DNA of 57,810 nucleotides, from contig CAJTSR010000019.1 in NCBI GenBank assembly GCA_910579035.1, positions 1 through 57,810 on the forward strand, read 5' to 3'. Position numbers and translations under genes: made by a program. Positions 33,656 through 41,415 of the stretch are shown piece after piece. The notes below the pieces were generated by a model that searched no databases, was not told where the DNA came from, and saw nothing but the letters and a program-made list of their open reading frames with translations. This stretch comes from an uncultured Muribaculaceae bacterium (GTDB lineage: Bacteria > Bacteroidota > Bacteroidia > Bacteroidales > Muribaculaceae). Numbering within the stretch: position 1 is the stretch's first letter; each line of letters starts with the position of its first letter.

Positions 33656-36517
33656 ATGAATAATAGACTGATATTGTTGCTTGCCGCCTCTATTCCGGTA
33701 GCTGCGGCATCACAGGTTAACAGTGCCGGCGCTCCCGGCGATTTGATGCGCGGACGCGAGTTTGTGGCTGCCGCCGATTACCGAGCCGCTCTCGACCGGC
33801 TTGACCGAATAGATTTTTCTTTGCTTGGTTTCGACCAGCGGCAGCAGGCACGCTTCCTTAAGGCTGAGGCGCTGTACGGACTTGGCCGTTATGGCAGCGC
33901 CCGAACGGAGTTCGAGTCATATCTGGCTGAATATCCCTTTGCCGCCGACCGTGGCCCGGCTATGAAGAGAGTTGCCGACTGCCTGTATGGCGCAGGCGAT
34001 TACGCCGAAGCACTCAGGGTGTATCAGGACGTCGACGCGCGCTCCTTGTCGGGCGATGCCGCGGCAGAGATGTGCTACCGTCGTGGCTTCTGTGCCATGA
34101 AGGAAGGTATGGACCGTGTGGCTCGGGCATCGTTTGAGGCTGCGGGCACACCGGCTGCGCGTTTCTATCTCGGAGTGATGGACTATGATGCGGGCGATTA
34201 TGCCTCGGCTCGCAAATATTTTGCCTCGGTAGACGCCTCCAAGACTCCCGGTGATATGGCCGACTACTATCTGGCGTCGATAGAGCTTGCCGACGGCAAC
34301 TATGAGAAAGCGGCCTCGGCCGCGCAAGGTATGATGCGCCGCAAAAAACTCGACGCGGCCTCCGAGGCGGAAATGAACCGCGTGGCCGGTGAGGCTCTGT
34401 ATCTCAGCGGTGACCGTGCTACGGGCATGGACTATATACGGCGCTATCTCGCGGCTGTCGAAACTCCCGTCCCCACTGCTGCCTACATAGCCGGTGTCGA
34501 CAGCTATGAAAACGGCCGCTACGACGAAGCCGTCGACCTGCTCGGACAAGTTACCGGGTCTGCGGACGCTGCTATGGCGCAGACCGCTTATCTCTATGTA
34601 GGCCAGGCTCTGCATCATCGGGGAGATATTGACGCGGCTCTGCTCGCGTTCGACAAGGCTACCAAGATCGACGGTGGCGACGCCTCGGTGCGCGAGGCTG
34701 CTTATTACAATTATGCCGCAGCGCGATTCGGCGGCGGCACGATTCCGTTTGGATCCTCGGCCAAGACATTCGAGAAATTCCTGCAATTATATCCCGACGG
34801 GCCGTATTCCGACCGTGTTCGCCAATATCTTGTAGAGGGATATATGGCCGATAATGACTATGAGGCCGCGCTCGAGCGCGTCGAAGCCATTCGCAATCCC
34901 GGCCGGAAGGCTCTTGCCGCTCGCCAGCGCATACTTTATGTCCTTGCTTCGCAGAGCATGGTGTCGGGCGATTATGGCAAGGCCGACAGCTATCTCGCAA
35001 AAGCCGAGGCTATAGCTGGTGCTGACGACGCCCTCGCGGCCGAAGTGACGCTTTTACAGGCTCAGAGCATGGCCGCCAAGGGGCGCGACAAGGAAGCAGC
35101 CGAGAAATATCGCGCCTACATTACCGCCACTCGCGGGCGGGGCGTGAACGACGCCGTGGCTAACTACGGCCTCGGCTACGCGCTTCTTGCCACAGACGAT
35201 TTCGACGGAGCGAAAAAAGCTTTTTCGCAGATTTCGGGCAATAAGAGCTTCAATCAGCGCCAGCGTGCCGACGTGCTCAACCGCCTTGCGGATATAGAGT
35301 ATTACGGCCGACGCTTTGCCGAGGCCTCCGCCTTGTACGGCAAGGCATATGCCGAGGAGCCTGCCAGCGGCGACTATGCCTCGTTCAATATGGCCCGGAT
35401 GAAAGGCTATATGCGCGATTACAAAGGCAAACTGGCTGCCCTCAAGGAATTTATGGGTGAGTTCCCCTCGTCGGTGCTTATCCCGGACGCGCTGCTCGAA
35501 ACCACGCAGGCTCAGATAAATCTTGGCCGCAGCAACGATGCCATAACCACATACAAACGCCTTGTGGAAGAATATCCCGGCACTGCGCAGGGACGTCAGG
35601 GATATCTGCAAATGGCTATGACGCTGCTCGATATGGGGCGCCGCGACGAGGCTGTGGACGCTTATCGCAAGGTCATATCCCTTTTCCCGACATCGGAGGA
35701 GGCGGCGCAGGCTTCGACGATACTCAAGAACATATATGCCGACCAGAACCGTGGCGACGAGTATCTTGAGTTTATGGCCTCTGTCGACAACGCGCCCAAG
35801 GTGAGCGACGACGATACCGAGCGCCTTACTTACGATGCCGCCATGGCTGCCATGAACGATAAGGGCCAGAGCGCGCGTCTTGAAGAGTTCGTTCAGAAAT
35901 ATCCCGACTCCAAGCGTACGCCCGAGGCTCTCAGGCTGCTTGCCGAGGCCGACTATGCGGCGGGGCGCATTCCCGAAGCGCTCGCACGCTGGCAGACGCT
36001 CGTTGCCAAGGCTTCTACGAGCGAGATGGCCACGGCGGCCCGACTCGGCACTATGCGAGCCGCCCGCGATATGGGCGACTATGCCGTGGCTCTTGAGGCT
36101 GCCGACGCCGTGCTTGCGTCGAGTGCCGCAGCCGCAGCCCGAAATGAGGCAACATTCACCCGCGCTGTCGCTCTCGAAGCCGACGGACGCGAGGCCGAAG
36201 CCCTGCCCCTGTGGCAGTCGCTTGCCGATAATACCTCCGACATATTCGGAGCCAAGAGCGCCTTCCGTGCGGCGGAAGCGCTTTTTGAGGCAGGGCGCGC
36301 CGACGAGGCTCTTGCCGCTGCTCAGAAGTTTACGGCCTCAGGTTCGCCGCACAGATACTGGGTGGCTCGCGGATTTATCCTGATGAGCGACATATACAAG
36401 TCGCAAGGCAAGAATTTTGAAGCCAGAGAATACCTCGAGGCTCTCCGCGATAACTATCCCGGCGACGAAACCGACATACAGTCCATGCTTGAAAGCAGGC
36501 TTTCCGAGGAAAAATAG
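33656..36517 (+). CDS. large periplasmic TPR-repeat protein
   Basis: From the ATG at 33656 the protein has 953 residues and a clean signal peptide (MNNRLILLLAASIPVAAASQ). Almost the whole mature chain consists of tetratricopeptide-type helical repeats rich in Ala, Tyr and Asp (for example YAEALRVYQDV, RFAEASALYGKAYAEEP, DEAVDAYRKVISLFP), in the style of YfgC/BamD/CDC27-like envelope scaffolds. No enzyme motif is seen. It is followed after 41 bp by an outer-membrane barrel gene, which is the likely partner. A GTG at 33608 would only lengthen the leader. The role is probably protein-protein docking at the outer membrane; that is inferred. Confidence 0.85.
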   Translation: MNNRLILLLAASIPVAAASQVNSAGAPGDLMRGREFVAAADYRAALDRLDRIDFSLLGFDQRQQARFLKAEALYGLGRYGSARTEFESYLAEYPFAADRGPAMKRVADCLYGAGDYAEALRVYQDVDARSLSGDAAAEMCYRRGFCAMKEGMDRVARASFEAAGTPAARFYLGVMDYDAGDYASARKYFASVDASKTPGDMADYYLASIELADGNYEKAASAAQGMMRRKKLDAASEAEMNRVAGEALYLSGDRATGMDYIRRYLAAVETPVPTAAYIAGVDSYENGRYDEAVDLLGQVTGSADAAMAQTAYLYVGQALHHRGDIDAALLAFDKATKIDGGDASVREAAYYNYAAARFGGGTIPFGSSAKTFEKFLQLYPDGPYSDRVRQYLVEGYMADNDYEAALERVEAIRNPGRKALAARQRILYVLASQSMVSGDYGKADSYLAKAEAIAGADDALAAEVTLLQAQSMAAKGRDKEAAEKYRAYITATRGRGVNDAVANYGLGYALLATDDFDGAKKAFSQISGNKSFNQRQRADVLNRLADIEYYGRRFAEASALYGKAYAEEPASGDYASFNMARMKGYMRDYKGKLAALKEFMGEFPSSVLIPDALLETTQAQINLGRSNDAITTYKRLVEEYPGTAQGRQGYLQMAMTLLDMGRRDEAVDAYRKVISLFPTSEEAAQASTILKNIYADQNRGDEYLEFMASVDNAPKVSDDDTERLTYDAAMAAMNDKGQSARLEEFVQKYPDSKRTPEALRLLAEADYAAGRIPEALARWQTLVAKASTSEMATAARLGTMRAARDMGDYAVALEAADAVLASSAAAAARNEATFTRAVALEADGREAEALPLWQSLADNTSDIFGAKSAFRAAEALFEAGRADEALAAAQKFTASGSPHRYWVARGFILMSDIYKSQGKNFEAREYLEALRDNYPGDETDIQSMLESRLSEEK

Positions 36518-36558
36518 CTGTTGACTTGATTCTGTGAATAATGTGATTGAATAAATCG

Positions 36559-38238
36559 ATGATTACAAAATATATATTTGGAATAGCAGCCGTGGCGTCG
36601 GGCTTTGCGACTGTCTGCGCGCAGGATATGAGTACTGAAATAACGGTAGACCGCACCATAGTGCCACGTAAGCAGGAAGCTTCGCCGCTGCCGTCGGTAG
36701 TGCCGTCGCTTTTGCCCTCCGAGGAGTTCCGCTCCAGACTCGGCCTTACGGAGTATTCGGCTCCCGTGTCCTTTATGCCTCTTGCATCGCCCTCGATGGC
36801 TCCGTCGTATACGGGGCTGGCCGGTGCGTATCCGTATAAAGGTTATGCGTGGCTCGGATATTTCCCTGCATATAACCTTGGCGTAGGAGCAGGCTACAGC
36901 ATTATAAGCAACAGCTCCACGCATCTTGGCGTGGCGGCTCAGTTCAACGGCTTCAGCTATCATTCCATGTCCGTGGCGGGTGACAAAGGCACAGCCAAGA
37001 ACAACACCATCGGCATGCAGGCCGATTTCAGCCACACCTTCAGCAAGGCTGCCGGGCTTAGCGCCTCTGTGGCATACACCCATGGCTCTATGGGCTTGCC
37101 GGAGTTGATGTCGATACCTGAAAGCCAGAAGCTGAATGATTTCAAGGCCACTCTTGGCCTTGACGGGCGATTCGGCTCTTCTGCCCGGTATGCCATCGAG
37201 GCTTACGCGTCGAATTTCAGCCTTACCGATGGCTGTGTGTGGTCTAAGCCAGAAACATCGGTGGCTGCTCCGTCGGAAGGCCTGTATGGTGTAGGAGCCT
37301 CGCTTGAGGCAGGTAAGGGAGTGGCAGTATTCAAGCTTGGTCTTGGTGCCGACTTCCATCACCGCTCCGGCTCGGAATGGCGAGATGACCGTTTCGATGC
37401 CGTCGCTCACGAAAATTCTGCGATATTCAGCATCGATCCGTCGGTCGGCGCCAGAGTGGACGCGCTTACCGTGCGGCTTGGGGCAGACATAGACATATCG
37501 ACAGGTACGGACGATAAAAAATTCAACGTGGCGCCGTCGCTGCTTGTGTCGTGGGTGCCGTCGGCATCGTTCTCGGCATATGCCACAGTAGATGGCGGCA
37601 AGGCGTTCAGCACACTCTCCCGAATCCGCGATTACTCTCCCTTTGCGCTGTCGGTGGTAAGCTATGACGCCGTGTTCACCCCTGTTGCCGGTCGTGCCGG
37701 TTTCGTTGCGGGGCCTTTCCACGGCGCTTCGGTGGAGCTGTATGGCCGCTATGCATGCACACGGAATGCGCCTATGATGGCGCTTGCAGCCGCATACAAT
37801 ACTCCGGTCTTCCTTCCGGTAGGCATCAGCGGCTGGGGCGCGGGAGCGCGGCTGGAGTGGAACCATTCGATTGTAAGCCTCGAGGCATCGGCCCAGATAC
37901 TCGCCAACGGATATTCTTCGGCCTTTATCGATGTGCCCGACAGGGCCGGCCTATTAGTCGGAGCCTCGCTTGAGCTTCGTCCGTTCGATAAGTTTACTGC
38001 CGGACTTGGCTGGGAGCTGCGTGCCCGTCGCCGCTACTACTCGCTTGCGCAGGGGCAGGCCACAGAGGTAGGTATGGGCAATATATCGGATCTTAAGTTC
38101 GACGCCCGCTATGAGATAAGCGGCAACTTCGACGTGTGGGCAAGGGTTGAAAACCTGCTCTGCCGCAGGGCTGAGCTGCTGCCAGGACTACAGACGCAGG
38201 GCGTCCACGGCCTCGTAGGCGTTATGCTCCGTTTTTAA
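36559..38238 (+). CDS. outer-membrane beta-barrel protein paired with the TPR protein
   Basis: The 559-residue product (ATG at 36559; a TTG at 36547 is an alternative) has a signal peptide ending near ATVCAQ. A segment with STEITVDRTIVPRKQ follows, a start I associate with a conserved Bacteroidales outer-membrane protein family. The rest alternates polar and aromatic residues in beta-strands (GYAWLGYFPAYNLGVGAGY, DVWARVENLLCRR) and ends GVMLRF with terminal Phe. It lacks an STN domain and a TonB box that I can recognise, so it is not a standard TonB-dependent receptor. Co-transcription with the TPR gene suggests a joint envelope function, unknown in detail. Confidence 0.75.
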   Translation: MITKYIFGIAAVASGFATVCAQDMSTEITVDRTIVPRKQEASPLPSVVPSLLPSEEFRSRLGLTEYSAPVSFMPLASPSMAPSYTGLAGAYPYKGYAWLGYFPAYNLGVGAGYSIISNSSTHLGVAAQFNGFSYHSMSVAGDKGTAKNNTIGMQADFSHTFSKAAGLSASVAYTHGSMGLPELMSIPESQKLNDFKATLGLDGRFGSSARYAIEAYASNFSLTDGCVWSKPETSVAAPSEGLYGVGASLEAGKGVAVFKLGLGADFHHRSGSEWRDDRFDAVAHENSAIFSIDPSVGARVDALTVRLGADIDISTGTDDKKFNVAPSLLVSWVPSASFSAYATVDGGKAFSTLSRIRDYSPFALSVVSYDAVFTPVAGRAGFVAGPFHGASVELYGRYACTRNAPMMALAAAYNTPVFLPVGISGWGAGARLEWNHSIVSLEASAQILANGYSSAFIDVPDRAGLLVGASLELRPFDKFTAGLGWELRARRRYYSLAQGQATEVGMGNISDLKFDARYEISGNFDVWARVENLLCRRAELLPGLQTQGVHGLVGVMLRF

Positions 38239-38269
38239 GAAACACCATCTAAGATATAATTATAAAATA

Positions 38270-38310
38270 ACACAGGCTCCGTCGTGATTGGCGGAGCCTG
38301 TGTCGTTTTT
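38270..38310. terminator. bidirectional terminator between barrel and GH31 genes
   Basis: A perfect 12-bp stem (38270-38281 with 38292-38303) is followed on the plus strand by CGTTTTT and on the minus strand by TTATTTTATAA. It lies between two convergent genes. Confidence 0.85.
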
Positions 38311-38322
38311 AGCGTTTAATAT

Positions 38323-40794
38323 TTAGAGCTTGATGGAGGTGGCAGTGCCGTTGTATGCCACAGAGCGGGTGGTCGAGGCGGGTGTGTCGGCGCCTGCGGT
38401 CTTGCCGTCGACGAGCACTATGCGGAAGTTGCGGTCTGCAAGCATGCCTTTGTAGCTTCCTTTGCGGTCGCCGATGGTGAGGGTGCGTTCGGCATCGTTC
38501 CACTCAAAAGGAATGTTGGTGTACATACCCTTTTCGTAGTTGTAGTTGTCGCCCTCGTCTTCGTAGAGAGTCCAGCGTCCGTCGGCACCGGGGTAGATGC
38601 GCACTTCGAGGTCGTTCCACGGTGTTTCAGAGGTGTACTGCACATCGGGGCCGAAAGCGAGTATGCTGCCTGCCTTGATGTAAAGCGGCATGATGTCGAT
38701 AGGGGTGGGACGCAGCACGCTGCGGCCGCCGTCAAGCACCTCGTTGGTCCAGAAATCGTACCACTTCGCACCTTCGGGAAGATATACTTCGACTGGAGCG
38801 GCGCCCTTGGTCACGTCGGGATAGATGGTGTAGCCCTTCTTGTCGTTGTCGCGGTAGGTGTAGAGCGGGTCGGTGACAGGTTTCACGAGTATCGACGGGC
38901 CGAACATATACTGGTCGGTAAGGGTGATGGCACGGCGGTCGGAGGGGAAGTCCATCATCAGCGGGCGCATCATGGTTCCGGCGTTGTGGGCCGCGTCGCC
39001 TGCCATGGAGTAGATGTAGGGCAGGAGGCGGTAGCGCAGCTTTATGAATTTTTTCTGTGTGTCGAAAGCCCATTCGCCCGGTTTGCCGAAGCGGTATATC
39101 TCGCTTACCATGGGCGACGAGCAGTGGTTGCGCATAAGCGGCATAAAGCAGCCCCACTGCATCCAGCGTACCTGCAGCTCCTGCATGGCGGGGTTGAGCG
39201 GGTCGTTGTCGTAATCCCAGCCGAAGAAGCCGCCGATATCGGTATTCCAGAAAGGAATGCCGCAGATCACATAGTTAAGTCCCGAAGGAATCTGGTTTTT
39301 CATCACGTCCCAGTTCGACGTAACGTCGCCGCTCCAGCTGAATGTTCCGTAATGCTGTATGCCGAAGGTTCCGCAGCGCGTCATCTGCACGGAGCGCTTG
39401 GTGTTGTTCTTGACCTTGCGCTGGTTTTCGTAGATACCCTTGTTTGTCATAAGCGCGAAAGCGTTCTTCACCGAGCGCCAAGAGCCTTCGTGGGTGAGGT
39501 GGTCGGCGTCGCCTTCTTTCTCAAAGTGGTCAGGCTCGGTCGAGTCGGTCCACCATGCGTCGATGCCCATGTCGTACAGATGCTTGAGGTACTTCCAGTA
39601 TATCTGGCGGGCCTTGGGGTTGAACGGGTCGTAGGGGCGCACGCCTCGGTCGCGGGGCCATGTTTCAAAAGGATAGAGGCCGCCGATGCGGTCAAGCTCG
39701 CGGTATTGGTCGGTCCAGGGGCCGAAGTTTGCCCATATCGAAATCATAAGGTGGGCGTTGCGGCTGTGCACATAGTCTACCATCTCTTTGGGCGACTTGA
39801 TACGAGGCTCGTCGTAGCGGGCGTTGCGGTCTTCGTCGTAGGGCAGGTAGCGCATCCACTTTTCATCGCCCATTTTGTTGATGTAGTGGGGATTCATAAA
39901 GCGCATGGCGTTCCAGTTGGAGTCGCAGCCCCAGTACTGCCAGTCCTGCACGATGCCGTCGAGAGGCACTTCGAGCTCGCGGTAGCGGTCGAGCACGTCG
40001 CATAGTTCGTCGCTGCTCTTGTAGCGCTCGCGGCATTGCCAGTGGCCGAGGGTCCAGAGCGGGAACATTGTGGCATCGCCGGTAAGGTCGCGGATAGCGG
40101 CAATCACACCGTCCTGCTTGCCGCCGTCGTACATAAAGTAGTAGTCGATGGCCTGGGCAACTTCCGATTCAAAGGCGGTGTTGTCGGGGGTGTCGTAGAA
40201 ACGGCCGTCGCCGGCGTTGTCCCAGTAGAGGCCGTATCCTTTTTCAGATGTGAAGTAGGGTATGGTGATATTGGTGTTGCCGCTCCAGAGCCGTACATAC
40301 TGGCCTCGCTGGTTGAGATTCTTGTTCTGGCGCTGTCCTAAGCCGAGTATCACTTCCTCAGGTTCCAGTCGCCACGACTGGCTCACCTTGTACTTGCCGG
40401 CATCTACGGCGTTGGCGCAGGGAGCGTGGCTGTTGTACTGTTCGGCGAGGAGTTTTTTGCCGTCAGGCGATGTGAAGCTCACATTGCCGTCTTTGCCGAG
40501 AGTGGCAGTGATTTTTCCTGAGCTCAAGATTATGGCATCGCTTTTGTTCTCGGTCTTGAGGTCTACTTTGCCGGGCGTCTTGATTACAGAGAAACTTTTT
40601 GTTTCGGGAACTTGCGTGCCGGGATATTTTGTGACACGTACTATCGACGGCGAGTAGAATGTGACTTTGGTTGTCCACTTGTCGGCCTCGCCTGATGTGG
40701 CGGTGGCTCCTGAAGGTTCGGGCGTGATGTTCTGCGCGTCAAGCACCGGCAAGGCGCAAAACGCGAACAACCCGAGCAGGGTAAAGACTTTCAT
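38323..40794 (-). CDS. secreted GH31 alpha-glycosidase, alpha-xylosidase-like
   Basis: The 823-residue enzyme has a signal peptide (about 1-20), an N-terminal beta-sandwich, a (beta/alpha)8 barrel and C-terminal sheet domains. WWTDSTEPD near residue 416 carries the nucleophile Asp in the WTDxxEP form seen in alpha-xylosidase-like GH31 enzymes; SWSGD near 487 holds the acid/base Asp. The segment LRYRLLPYIYSMAGDA is the standard GH31 block after the catalytic barrel. It probably trims alpha-xylose or alpha-glucose from oligosaccharides in the periplasm. It follows the unknown gene by 63 bp with no clear promoter between them, but no SusC/SusD genes are near. Confidence 0.92.
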   Translation of the reverse strand: MKVFTLLGLFAFCALPVLDAQNITPEPSGATATSGEADKWTTKVTFYSPSIVRVTKYPGTQVPETKSFSVIKTPGKVDLKTENKSDAIILSSGKITATLGKDGNVSFTSPDGKKLLAEQYNSHAPCANAVDAGKYKVSQSWRLEPEEVILGLGQRQNKNLNQRGQYVRLWSGNTNITIPYFTSEKGYGLYWDNAGDGRFYDTPDNTAFESEVAQAIDYYFMYDGGKQDGVIAAIRDLTGDATMFPLWTLGHWQCRERYKSSDELCDVLDRYRELEVPLDGIVQDWQYWGCDSNWNAMRFMNPHYINKMGDEKWMRYLPYDEDRNARYDEPRIKSPKEMVDYVHSRNAHLMISIWANFGPWTDQYRELDRIGGLYPFETWPRDRGVRPYDPFNPKARQIYWKYLKHLYDMGIDAWWTDSTEPDHFEKEGDADHLTHEGSWRSVKNAFALMTNKGIYENQRKVKNNTKRSVQMTRCGTFGIQHYGTFSWSGDVTSNWDVMKNQIPSGLNYVICGIPFWNTDIGGFFGWDYDNDPLNPAMQELQVRWMQWGCFMPLMRNHCSSPMVSEIYRFGKPGEWAFDTQKKFIKLRYRLLPYIYSMAGDAAHNAGTMMRPLMMDFPSDRRAITLTDQYMFGPSILVKPVTDPLYTYRDNDKKGYTIYPDVTKGAAPVEVYLPEGAKWYDFWTNEVLDGGRSVLRPTPIDIMPLYIKAGSILAFGPDVQYTSETPWNDLEVRIYPGADGRWTLYEDEGDNYNYEKGMYTNIPFEWNDAERTLTIGDRKGSYKGMLADRNFRIVLVDGKTAGADTPASTTRSVAYNGTATSIKL

Positions 40795-40857
40795 TATCGG
40801 ATTATAAGGTTTTATGTTTGGATATGATTGGTCGTGAGGTCGGTAGGGCGGAGGTGG

Positions 40858-41388
40858 CTACCTAAGCCCGAGCGAGCTGAGAAGCTCTGTTACTTCTGCG
40901 CCCGACATCGAACGTCGCTGTGCGAGGCGGCCGCAGAAGGAATGTGCCACTTCCTGTATTCCGGGATGACGGAATATGCGGAGCACATAGCTGAGGCAGC
41001 CGTCGAACAGGCGGTCGGCTTCGTCGTTGTCAAGCTCGCAGTGGGTGCCTGCCTCGCTGCGAACGGCAAGGCGTATGGCTTCTGTGTCGGCCGAACCGAG
41101 AGGCCGGTGGCCGAGAACGTACCGGCGGCAGGCAATGTTGCCGAGTACCATTGATGTGGACAGTCGCAGGTCGTTGACAGCCTGTTCCCATATTATTTTG
41201 GCCGATATGCGCGGGTTGCCGCGCATACCGTAGTCGTAGGACATCGCTATGTGTTCGCCCGGCTCGGCGTCGAGGCTTATGCCGGAAAGGTATTTCTCGC
41301 CGTCAAGAGCCACTATGGTGATGGCCATGCCGGCTATGCCGTAAGTCTTATCGCGCTCGTCGGAGTAGCGCAGGGAGGAATCGTTCAT
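40858..41388 (-). CDS. uncharacterised protein encoded after porZ
   Basis: The 176-residue protein has no signal peptide or membrane segment and is probably cytoplasmic. ITIVALDGEKYLSGISLDAEPGEHIAMSYDYGMRGNPRISAKIIWEQAVND is an acidic beta-rich start (quoted here only as its keyed parts: LDGEKYLSGI, MSYDYGMRGNPR). A helical C-terminal half follows with EADRLFDGCLSYVLRIF. I do not recognise the family. Its place 27 bp behind porZ at the end of a housekeeping operon, and its intact open frame with codon use like its neighbours, make it a real gene. A link to T9SS rests on position only. Confidence 0.7.
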   Translation of the reverse strand: MNDSSLRYSDERDKTYGIAGMAITIVALDGEKYLSGISLDAEPGEHIAMSYDYGMRGNPRISAKIIWEQAVNDLRLSTSMVLGNIACRRYVLGHRPLGSADTEAIRLAVRSEAGTHCELDNDEADRLFDGCLSYVLRIFRHPGIQEVAHSFCGRLAQRRSMSGAEVTELLSSLGLR

Positions 41389-41415
41389 AGAAATGAAAAC
41401 AAGCGAGGAGAAGAA

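Noticed and set aside
36454..37866. 470-residue minus-strand frame opposite the barrel gene
   Set aside because: Composition is Arg/His/Cys-rich as expected of an antisense shadow; the plus-strand gene has a signal peptide, beta-strands and a terminal Phe.
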